A DNA stretch of 64,000 nucleotides from Pagrus major (taxonomy: Eukaryota; Chordata; Actinopteri; Spariformes; Sparidae), in NCBI RefSeq assembly GCF_040436345.1, contig NC_133218.1, forward strand, positions 23,359,070 to 23,423,069. The letters run 5' to 3'. The translations under genes and the position numbers were made by a program. Below, piece after piece: positions 50,957-61,500 of the stretch. The notes below the pieces were generated by a model. It ran no database searches and was not told where the DNA came from. It was given only the letters and a program-made list of their open reading frames with translations. Within the stretch, counting starts at the first letter, position 1, and the number at the start of each line of letters is the position of its first letter.

Positions 50957-51920
50957 GCAGGACTTTGCAAGAGGAGCTGAGAACAAAAGCGAGGGAGTTG
51001 CTCAGAGTTAGTGTCCTCTCTGCTCTGTTCTAAAATTCTCCACATGCCTCAGACTCTGGCCAAGTACTCTCCAGCACATTTTTTCCAGGCATGAGGACTG
51101 AGTCAGAGCAAGATTGGCTGCAGTGAGTTTCTCAAAAAGGCTGAGCCGTGCAGCTTAGCGATGTTGAGCGTGCAAACAACTGCAGCTGGCTTACAGACAC
51201 TGGATGGCACGGCGTGGAGCAAACAGGTGCTGCTCTCTGCTTGGTAGAGCGAAATGAAGTGTGCTAATACCTGGCCAATAAGTGGACACATCCTCTGGCT
51301 TAAAGAGGGAACTCACTTCTAACATTCTGGGACTTTACACATTTCTTCCTCAAGGCCAAGACTTTGATAAGTGCTATCCTCTAAGGATTATACCACCATG
51401 TTCCAAACTGTCAGTACTTGTCTGCACTTTTCCATTTGGACTTAAAGTCAAATGAATCATCAGGAAAAGACATCTTCATCACAATGCCAAACAGGAAGAT
51501 ACTCTACAGAGCTCTGAAGCTCTCAGTTTATATCAAGTTTTGGACACTGTATAAGGGAAAATGCCTTAGATTCTGTGAGATATGTGCCAGTCCACAATGG
51601 ACTGAAATATACTTGAAATTGTTATTGTTTGTACAAAAACATGTGCAATCTATATTTGTTTTTATTGCAGGTATATGTATATATGAATTCCTTTATTTAA
51701 ATATTATATAGAGGTTACATTAAAGTACTTATGCAGATAGAACTATTTTTGTACAGGAAGAAATATATATGGGCATTGTAGCTATTTGTCATTATTCTTT
51801 TGCAAACTGTGGTAATAGGATATGTTTTATAGGTATATTATATATTTGTAAATGTGCTCTATTTTATTTGTGTCAAAGCAATAACATTGTTATTCAATAA
51901 ACATTTTGCATACAAAATCT
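50957..51920 (+). other. adm: adm 3' UTR, AU-rich
   Basis: About 960 nt after the stop. The last 300 nt are very AT-rich with ATTTA-type motifs (for example near 51692), as in rapidly turned-over inducible messages. Ends after the AATAAA at 51896-51901. The cleavage point is estimated. Confidence 0.75.
51896..51901 (+). terminator. adm: adm polyadenylation signal
   Basis: AATAAA in TATTCAATAAACATTTTGCATAC, preceded by a long AT-rich 3' UTR. Confidence 0.85.
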
Positions 51921-52360
51921 AAATCTTGTCCAGACCTCCTTTGCTCACAGCCCTCATAAATTAAACGTGGCATTCTATTGTCTGGAGTACACCGCTACAG
52001 CAAGACACAGAGCACCTGGTCTCTGTTAAGTGATTACAGGGTCTCATTAGAGCCTCCCCTCCTCTTACTACATTCCCCTAGTTATGATGCCCCCCCGTCC
52101 CCTAAAAAAAGAAAAGAGGGGTAGACAGGGTGCCAGGCGCATTCCTGCTTGGTTCAGCTCATATTTGTTGGCTCACCCCACACCACAGAGCAGCCCTAAA
52201 GCCATCAGAGAAGGCTGAGGCTTTAGCTCCATCTGTATTCAATGGTAGATGGTTGGGACACGAGAAGAGCGATGCGGGGGGTTCCGGTCTAACATTCCTG
52301 CGAGAACATCACGAGAACTGCTCCAACAAAATCGCTGATCATGACCTTCACATTCAAGAA

Positions 52361-52382
52361 GGGGGGTGGGGGGGGTGGGGTG
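52361..52382 (+). repeat. G-rich run with quadruplex potential
   Basis: GGGGGGTGGGGGGGGTGGGG followed by TG: three to four G-tracts with single-T spacers about 460 bp past the adm polyadenylation signal. Confidence 0.85.
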
Positions 52383-52975
52383 TCCTCTCAGACACTGAAC
52401 AGCGCTGAGAGGATGCAGACCTCTACTTGACACATTATCACCACTTCTTTCAGACAGAATTCATACTACACCACATACAGTATATATTACAGATTTCTCT
52501 TTAGGCTGTGTTCTTTTTATCTCTTTTAACTCAGACCAGTCCCAAAATGCAAAGGATACAACGGTCAACTGCACAGTGATGGGCCATGCCAACTGAGGAT
52601 AGCTCAGGTATCTTATCTGGTTTTGCTCGTTCCCCAATGCAGACATCCGCAGTGCAATATAAATCTTATCAGAAACATATCATTAATTAACTAAAAGGCA
52701 CAAAGTCAAAGTAACAAGATCCTTAGAGCAAGATATTTATGGCCACTTGTTTGATGTCTCCTGTACTCTTAACTAGCATGGCTATGAGCTTTTTCTGTAA
52801 GCACTAACTGGATATTCACCCTGCTTTTATAAACAATTAAAAGTAAAGTCATACAGGGAATGAAAGATAAACCTGTGAGGGAGTAAAATTATGTACAGCA
52901 TTTTTTTAAATAAAGCCCATAACACCTCATACTGATTAAAAGTATAATCACTAGAAATAAAAAAAAAACTCAAAT

Positions 52976-52992
52976 AACCCTAACCCTAACCC
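52976..52992. repeat. short interstitial telomere-like repeat
   Basis: AACCCTAACCCTAACCC, slightly under three units of the vertebrate telomere motif, directly after an A-rich stretch. Confidence 0.85.
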
Positions 52993-53132
52993 AATGGCTG
53001 GAAAAGGTTTCTGTTTTGGTTTTACTTGAACGGAAAAGCCAATTACAGATGTTCAAAATCTGCAGTATGATTGTGAACAGGTTACACAGAAACAAATGTG
53101 AGAGTCACATCTGTAATTGCATGTTCTCTATT

Positions 53133-53144
53133 GCCATCTAGTGA
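53133..53144 (-). promoter_or_regulatory. CTCF-like motif (weak)
   Basis: On the minus strand TCACTAGATGGC matches the core CCASYAGRKGGC at 11 of 12 positions. Pattern match only. Confidence 0.3.
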
Positions 53145-53547
53145 GATTGGATGGGTAAAACAAACTTTTTTTGTTCCTGGTATGATTGGTTCAGTTAGAT
53201 CAAACAGTTGAATACTATAAAGGTTTTTGAATTAGAAGCTGGAACAGCGAGAGGTTTTGTTTTACTGCTGCGGTTGCTGAGAACCTTTTCTTTTGCATGG
53301 AGAGATTTATACTTAGAATATTATATTGAGCTTATGTTATTACATCAATAAAATATGTGGATTCTAGGGGGGTTCAGTCTCTCGTAAATTGTATTTTTGT
53401 CTATTCCTGAAGTACAACTCATGGATTAAGTAAATCCACACAATGTACAGAAGCTACAACATGTCCAAACATGTCACGCCACACGTATGACTGAATGGCA
53501 TGAGTCAATTAACAAATATTGTAAAGAAACTAAAACAAAGTGAATGT

Positions 53548-53559
53548 GCCATCTAGTGG
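53548..53559 (-). promoter_or_regulatory. CTCF-like motif
   Basis: On the minus strand CCACTAGATGGC fits the core CCASYAGRKGGC at all 12 positions and shares orientation with the weaker copy 415 bp away. Confidence 0.4.
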
Positions 53560-54001
53560 CTGATTAAATTGTATGTAATGTATTTTTACATTTTGAATGA
53601 GAATTTTTTCCCTGCACAAAACCCTCAGAAAAAATACAAATAGCGCTTCTCACCACAGTTAAAGGGATCTAAGAATAGACTGAATGGATCTAGATCTGTT
53701 CCATTGAGTGTACTCTCTAACTGTGTGACGGTGTCACTCCTGCAGTAAGCCAATCAACTGCTTACGCCAGAGAGGTGATGATGGCATCAAGAAACTGATC
53801 AGCGTAGGTCGGTTGGCAAAAAATAATACCTTCTCTCCTGGACTTATTGCATGCTAAGCTACAGGTCTTTCAGCTACTGACTATATTATTTCAGGACCAG
53901 CTCTTCACAGCAGGGTGTTTTCTAAGATGCCTCCACCATTTTAACTTTTGTGCCAACGTGAGCCAAAAAGGACTGTATAGAGCTGATGGAAAATAAACAG
54001 T

Positions 54002-54093
54002 GGAGAGGAGAGGAGAGGAGAGGAGAGGAGAGGAGAGGAGAGGAGAGGAGAGGAGAGGAGAGGAGAGGAGAGGAGAGGAGAGGAGAGGAGAGA
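54002..54093. repeat. (GGAGA)n minisatellite-like tract
   Basis: About 18 perfect copies of the pentamer GGAGA, a pure polypurine tract able to form triplex DNA. Frames through it are artefacts. Confidence 0.97.
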
Positions 54094-55059
54094 CAAATAA
54101 TCAGCCTGACAATACTGCTGTCAATCAAAATGATACAGGTCAAGGGCTAAAAGTCAGGCCTCAACAGCCAACTCTAAAAGCACCCTGATTACCTGAGCTA
54201 AGAGGATTGGCCTCATAATCGGAAACACTGTCGGGCTAATTCAGGGACTTTGGGCCCCCTGCTGCTTACGGCCACAACAGTAAATCTGGGTCCTCTTCTA
54301 AGGCTTTGTGATGAGTTCATCGCTGCAAGGCTGCTTGTTCTGCTCTGCATACTGTAAGTATCAGAGAGAGTGTTTTGATCTCTACCCTAACACTGATGTT
54401 ACATAGGGGCACAGACAGCTTGGGGCTTTAGTTTCATTGCAACAGACACAGAATGCATGTGAAAATAGAGACACTTAGGATTGCCATGACGTACAATGGT
54501 GATGTAAGTCTAGACGAATGTTCCGTAATTGTCTTAATCTCAGTTGAAGTACTGTAGTTAAAGAGACAAAGGTGATCTAACCAAAAGGACATTCTTACGT
54601 TGCTGTTGTTACTCGCCAGTCTGCTCATGTCACACATCTCAGCAGAAAGTCCTGCAAAAAAAAAACATCCACAAGAGGACATGATTAGTCTCAAAGAAAG
54701 AAAAGGAAGAAAAAGGGAAAAACATTTATATTTTACATATTGAACTAAATTCCCACTACATTCATTGATACTGCCTGAAATAGTGAAATGACCATGATAG
54801 CTGACGTTGGCATTTGTTCAGCTGACGTCCTTGTACTAAGCCACAGCAGTGAAAGAGTTAAGGATGGAGTGATGTGCACTGCAGGGTGGTGGATGAGATA
54901 TCATATCCTCGAGCCACAACAAGCGCACAGCATGACTTAGATGTTTCTCTGAGGGAACTTGCACACAGTTCAGTCACACTTCAGAGACAACAGAGCCCGA
55001 AGAGGTGAGTGGAATTATTTGACATACGACATGGGTTATGACCATCAATTGACAATGGG

Positions 55060-55200
55060 AGTCAAGTTTTGTTTATATAGCTGAATATTACAAATCACAA
55101 ATTTGCCTCGAGGGGCTTTACAATCTGTACAGCATTAGACACCCTCCACTCTCGTTTCTTCTAAGGAAAAAACTCCCCAAAAACCCTTTAACATGGGAAC
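55060..55200. mobile_element. relic of a common fish interspersed repeat
   Basis: TTTTGTTTATATAGC, then AAATCACAAATTTGCCTCGAGGGGCTTTACA, then AAACTCCCC appear in the same order as in the widespread fish repeat with TTTATATAGCGCCAAATCAC...CTCAAGGCGCTTTA...AAAACTCCC. The family name is not certain. Confidence 0.5.
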
Positions 55201-57177
55201 AATCAAAGACTAAAACTTCCTCCTCCTCATCTTTTTATGTCTTCAAATTTACATTAAAAATGACTGGTTTATAGCTGTATACTCTATAGTTTTGCTATAC
55301 TGTATGTGAAACTTAGTAACTGGTTTATATCCATATCCAAACCCATTTATCAGTGCAAAAAAAGAGAAAGTATGCATCTAGACGTAGTGGAAATGTATCT
55401 GACAAGTATTAGAGAATAGCTGTAAGGGAGGCTGCTTTGTATTCACGGGTGAATGCACTTCCTTCGCTTTTATCTTTCCTCTTCTCCAGGCCCTGGCCAC
55501 TGGGAAAGATGAGAAGAGGAGACACGCCTCTTTTAAAGCAGCAGTCAAGTCCTTGCTTGGGAAAGAGTGAGCGTCTTCACTTTCCCTCTGTCATCACTAT
55601 CTCTAATGTACTGTACAAGTCTTTCTCTTGTGGGGTTGACCTCACTCTCAGATTTGACTTTGACAAAGAGCCAACTTGGGGGCATAGCCAATACCAGCAG
55701 TGACGTGTCTGAGAAAAGCCACAAAAAGACAAGATAAAGACAGTAGAATATAGCGAGCTGGGTATGAGATAGGGCTATTAGTGGAGGAGTAATGGCCTCA
55801 AGAAGTCTCCTCTGGGAGTTTCACAGTGAAATAATGAATGACGATCCATATTCTCCAAAGTGGCTGTGGAGATGATAGAGGGTCAACTCCACATTTCCTG
55901 TACATTTAGGAGTGCACACACATACATTAGCACAGTCCACAGTAAGCACCATGTAGATACTCCCCACATTAGTGTCTAATTATGCCTTCTAGAGATCTGC
56001 ACCAACACTATTTATCATCCATGTGATCTGATGTTACTTAAACCAGATACAGATCAATAAGAGCAAAGCTCCTGTGATGCTGACTAAAATATTTTATCCG
56101 CTGTGTAATTGGGATGTTGATTTGAGGAGTCCTTAATATAGACATAAAGGCCTTTTTATCATGTAGGGAGTGACTAATGACCACCTTGATGCTATTTTTT
56201 TTTCAAAATGTCATCACGTTCCGAATATTGAATCAATCTCGTGATTTTTTTTTTTTAGATCCATTCTATAAATGTGAACAGTGCAGAAAAGACCCATCAA
56301 TATGAGTTTAAAGTAACACAAGGATTACAGAAGATAAAACAATAAATGAGTTGTACCTCTGAAATGAGGCATGCAGTAATGCAGTTTCTGTTGACTCCCT
56401 GCTATATTGCTGTTATAATTCAAGGCACCTGTATATCACAAACAGATCTAATGATGCAATACTGGTTGGTGAGCAGAATTGTTGAAGCTGTATTCACAGT
56501 CAACAATTCCCCAAATTGATTTAGGGGAATATTCTCTGTCAAATTTGTCACTGCTTGTCCATCTTTCAAAGCTTATCAAGGTTCATTCCCTGGTAAGAGT
56601 AGGCTAAGCAAGGCCATTATTTATTCTGCTGGTTAAACAGCACCAGAACCGTACAGTATGAATATTATTTTTTACCACAATCACTATTGACAGAAAGGAT
56701 CAGTCTGGGGTGATCAGACTGTTATAAATAGCTGGGCAGTGACAAGTAAGACATAAAAATATAATGCAGTATGCAGCCCTGCATCATATATAGTTAAATG
56801 GGAGATGAGTCAGTTGTATTTGCTATCACACAAATCAGAGTGGTAATCTGAGAGTGTAAGGTACTTGAATGTCTTCTGAGGGCAATTATTTGTTTCTAGA
56901 GTGATTTTGTCAGGAAAAAACAGTATTTTCAGAGGAACAGGGGCTAAACCATGGTCAGAACCCAGACGAAAACAAATGCTTGGATTGTTCTCAGACGGTC
57001 TGCCTGCCTGCCTGGGGGTACTTAAGAAAACTGAGCAGCTTGTGACTTACTGACTGAAAAGGACAACTGCGACGACTGCCCTTTGTGTGATGCCTCATTA
57101 CGAAAGAAGAGGCATCAATGTGTGCACACTGTATATAAGTGTAAGAGTGAGCAACAGAGTGCTTGCATGTTTGTGTC

Positions 57178-57203
57178 TGAGAGAGACAGAAAGAGAGAGA
57201 GAT
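57178..57203. repeat. (GA)n low-complexity
   Basis: GAGAGAGACAGAAAGAGAGAGAGA. Confidence 0.8.
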
Positions 57204-57467
57204 AAATAGAGCAGTAGACAGCAGGCTCTGTCCAATCTGAGTGAGGCCCTCTCTTTGTTGACAGCCAGTTTTGACATATTCTCAGGATTAGTAGCTCTGT
57301 CAACATGATGCCACTGGCTCCTTAAAATAGAGAGAGATAGCCAGTCAGGAAAACAAAACTGTAGTTGTGTGCCACCGTAGACTCGTACATTGACTTGAGT
57401 CTGACCCACGTAGATGCAGACAGAGTACCACTGAATCTATACAGTGCTTCACTGCGTCCAACTTGAG

Positions 57468-57507
57468 ATGACAACATCTCCAGATATGGCTATGAACGGC
57501 ACTGAAG
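57468..57507 (+). CDS. ampd3: ampd3 first coding exon (alternative N-terminus)
   Basis: ATGACAACATCTCCAGATAT... encodes [13 protein letters not shown] plus the first base of Asp, with donor G|GTAAGTGC. Spliced to 60932 it reads ...[11 protein letters not shown] in frame, extending the core ampd3 start by 14 residues. Human AMPD3 also has isoforms with short alternative N-terminal extensions before MPRQFP. Splicing is inferred. Confidence 0.65.
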
Positions 57508-58496
57508 GTAAGTGCAGAACTGAAGGATGGGATCTACACATGAAATAATAGGCAAAATGGCTGAAATCAAGTTACAACATAGGCTATTCATTGCATCACT
57601 CTGCTATAACTCAAGGCACATGGGCATCAGAGAGGAGGCTGCCTGGGTTTGGTCAACAGCAAAATTGGACTGCACGCGTGGGGGACACGAGTCTCCCCTG
57701 GGTGTTGGATCTCTCTGCCAAATGACCTAATTTCTATATATTCATGAAAGAGTTTGCAAAAAACCTATTACATATTATTTCTTTAAGAATCATGAGGAAA
57801 TTTTGACTTTGATACATCTAAATGAATGGTTAAATCAATAAAACAAAAATTGTAACTACTAATACAAGACTTGAGAGTTTTATTGTTTTTAAATTATATG
57901 TCAAAGATTCAACGTTTTTTGTAGCCACGTCATGTTCTTGACCAAGTTGTCATGGTAACAGTGAAACTCTGTTAAAAGTGATAGAAAGGAGAAATTTAGA
58001 CCGACATGTGCTTGGAAATCGTTGATAGTTTCATTATTTTGCTAATTAAAGCCTGTGCTAAGAAACAAAACAAGATTTTATACAGTGTAAGCTTAAACAG
58101 CCGTCAAGACTATTAAATTAACTTACCATTAGTCACCTCGGCAGGATGAGAACGTCAAAGTAAAGTCCGCAGGTCAGTAACGTTAGCTAGCTACAACAAA
58201 AGCATGAGTTTTAGCGTAATGTTAACGTTTTGTAAATTGAACCTTATGGTAGCTGGTATGTTGGTTTAAAACAAGCAAACCTAACTATACCTACTGTAAC
58301 TAACTGTTCTGAAACACCAACACGTTGCCTTTGACGATAAGGATAAAATTGCCATTACCATTATCTTAATTAGGCTAGCTACGTCTAACGTTAGCCGCGG
58401 ATTGATTTTAAGAAGGCGTGGTTAGGTTCTATCAACCTATCAATATTTGAATATGGAATGAGTTGTTTGTTGGTTGCTTGCTGTTTCTGGGTGATC

Positions 58497-58570
<74 letters not shown>

Positions 58571-61500
58571 GCTGCTGCTGCTGCTGCTGCTCCTGCTGCT
58601 GGTTGTTTGTTTGTTTTGTTTTTTCAAGGATATTGTAAGTGGTTAGCTAGTTCTTGTTCCTGTTCAGTTGTGTGTGTTTGTGTGTGTGTGTGTGTGTGTG
58701 TTTGTGTGTGCACCTGCATGTATGAAAAAGTGAGGAAAAAGAAATAAAGGGTATTTATCAGGGCTGGTCTGTATGGCCTTAAAATAATATCACGATATTT
58801 TAGGCTGTTTCACAATAGACGATATATATCTGGATATTTGAAATGTCCTCAAAAGCACTTCATGGAGAGCTGAAGTCACGCCCATTCTGGTTTCCTACAT
58901 GGGACCTAATTTCAGAAAAACTTTGTATGGTATTGAATGGAGAGAGACAAATAGATTTTTTGATCCCATCTGAATTGTGACTCACACATATGATGTTTGT
59001 CAATTTAAAAGATAATTTTTCATCCTGAGAAAGTCACGGTTTGTCATGAAAATAATTAACTATAAGACTAATTATAAAGACTACACGGCCAACACTTGCA
59101 TAAGTGAATAACGTAAACATTGTTGAGTTGGTCCTGTATATTAGCAGCCTGCAGAACTGACAAACTACACATTCACATAACTGTAGTTGTCAATATGGCC
59201 AAATTTATTGTGACTGTCCAGGTGACTTTCTTGACTTGAAAAATCATCTTTTAAATTCACAAACATCATATGTGTAGTTGACAACCAATGTGGTTCACAA
59301 CCAGACAAAGTTTTTCTGAAATAAGGTCCCATGAGGTCCACTGGAAGGGGCGTGACCTCAGCTCCCTAGAAATGCTAGAATAGAGCAACAAAATCAAATA
59401 TCACAATATTTTTGATTAAATACGTTAATATCGCTACTGCAACAATATTGTAGGGATGACTATTGGTACTTTAACAAAGCATTAACCCAATCAGTAGTAT
59501 TAGAACAAGTAGAACAGTCATCACTTCACTGTAATGCAGCCTTTAAAACCAGGAAAGGACAACACCTTTGCTATAACGGGCTATAACAATATCCAAAATC
59601 TCAGACTGTATATAATCTAGTCTAGTTGATATTTATCATAATAATACGAAATGATTTCAGGGTGTATGAGAGGAAGGTTAATAATTCATAAGGCCATCAT
59701 CTCCAGATCAATGCAGCTTTATGTGCCTATCCCTTTCCACAGTCTGCATGTGGTGCCATAAAGCTCCACAGCAGTGGTGATGCACACAGCTGTTGTCAGA
59801 ATAGTGTTGTGTGTCCGGAATGATAAGCTTCCTGGAAGCACCCTGGCAGAGCGGAAAATTGGCTTGTATGACACCATGCGGCGTGGCCTTTCTCTGTTGT
59901 TGCTTTAACTCACGAGTAACCATAACTGCATCCTGTAATACTAAGGATATCAGCAAGACACTGTCAGTTCACCCAGGTTATCTCCTTGCAGAAATAGACA
60001 GTTGTATGTTTGACATAGCGGCTGTGTGGAGTGTATCCAGGATTAGACACTGGAGTAAAAATAAGGCTATACTGTTGATAAGGGCTAAAATATAATAACT
60101 GACATAGTTTTTATTAAGTGACAATAAAGTAACATGTCAAGAATAGCTCAGGAGGATTCCTATAAAGGCGACTGACACAGGTTATTTTTAAATGGTATTG
60201 TACTGGGGCACGCTTCACTAGTAAAGTTTAGTATGATGGTAATCCAATGGATATTCCACAGGATTAGCTATTGTTTCCATCACAGCCTCCTATTGCAGCC
60301 AGTTGCAAAATACTTTATTAATAGCACCTTTCAAAAAAATAGTGACTTGTTTCTTTACATAGATGACATTTGAAAAGAAAGATAGCAAAGAATGAAAAAG
60401 TACAAGTAAAGACAGCTAACAGGAACACGAGATAACAAAAAAAGCAAATTAAGGACAAAAACAACAAAGCAAGATAACTGAGTAAACAGAATAAATGTGT
60501 GACTGTGAAAATGAACTGGGAGCGGATGAACTGTAACTAGTATAAGATGGGTATTACGTGACTGCATTACATTGACAACCTGACGGAGTTGTGTACTGGT
60601 TTATTTGTGGGACCTCAAGAGGTGATTTTTATGGGTTTTGTTTGGAATTGTGTTTAAGAGTCAGTCTGCAGGGCATGAACAACTACAGCAACTTAATGTC
60701 ATTTGAGCCAACATGAGAAATTCACAGAGCTGTCCAGGTGGTGATGCTGTTAGCTCTTGAATTTACTGCACCCAAACCCTTACACAGGTAGATTTGCTTG
60801 TTTACAAAACAGCAGAAACTAGTCGGAGCGAGTAAAGCTCTAACAAGGAGGGCAGGACCTCTTTGTATCCTGTAAATACTGTACATGTCACTGTCGCCAG
60901 TCATTTTACTGCCGCTTCTACCTTCTTGCAGATATGCCTCGCCAATTTCCAAAGGTAACTCTGAGTGAGGCAGAGGAGGAGACACAATTGCTAGCAGAGA
61001 AGGCATACGCATCAGCGCTAAAGGAAGAAGACCACAAGGATGCCTTATCAATGTTCACCGTGCCTGAGGACTGTCCAATTGGCCTGCAACAAGCCAAGGA
61101 ACATGAACTGCTTAAGGAGCTGGCAGAGCAACAATCAGAGGAGAGTGCCAAGAGGTAGGTGTAAATGAAAAAAAACATAGTTAACAATTGTATCATGGCT
61201 TGGAGTGAAGTTTTGTTTGCTGATATTAATTGTGTTGGGATTTTTGCAGGAAGAAAAGTTTGAAGATGATTCGTTCCCAGTCGATGTCTCTGCAGATCCC
61301 ATTGAATGCAGACTGGACACGGTCAGTGGCAGTTACACCATTCCTGTCTCCCAGCTCCACCTGCTCATCACTGCCAGAAACCTGCCCTGATTACCAGAGG
61401 GTCACTATTAGTGGTGATTACTGTGCTGGAGTAAGTACTGTAAACAGGAGAATTTACAGGTGTTAATCAGAGTTAAAGAAATTAATGCTTTGACAGCTTT

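Larger units (their letters stand above)
51921..57467. other. adm-ampd3 intergenic region
   Basis: 5.5 kb without a recognisable gene. Contents: a G-run (52361-52380), a short telomere-like repeat (52976-52992), two CTCF-like motifs (53133 and 53548), a (GGAGA)n tract (54002-54093), an interspersed-repeat relic (about 55060-55200) and a GA-rich patch (57178-57203). Some distal non-coding first exons of ampd3 may lie here but cannot be proved from sequence. Confidence 0.7.
57508..60931 (+). other. ampd3 intron 1 (3.4 kb)
   Basis: Contains a (TTG)n/(CTG)n microsatellite (58497-58601), a (TG)n tract (58669-58710), a large inverted-repeat element (58868-59366) and a weak repeat relic at 60310-60360. 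A region near 58130-58400 is richer in CpG and has GTTAGC-type motifs. No coding exon seen. Confidence 0.7.

Noticed and set aside
52089..52110. Poly-C/poly-A stretch as a possible regulatory element
   Set aside because: Simple low-complexity sequence with no motif or partner.
58391..58747. Poly-Leu, poly-Val and poly-Asn frames
   Set aside because: They are translations of the (TTG)n/(CTG)n microsatellite.
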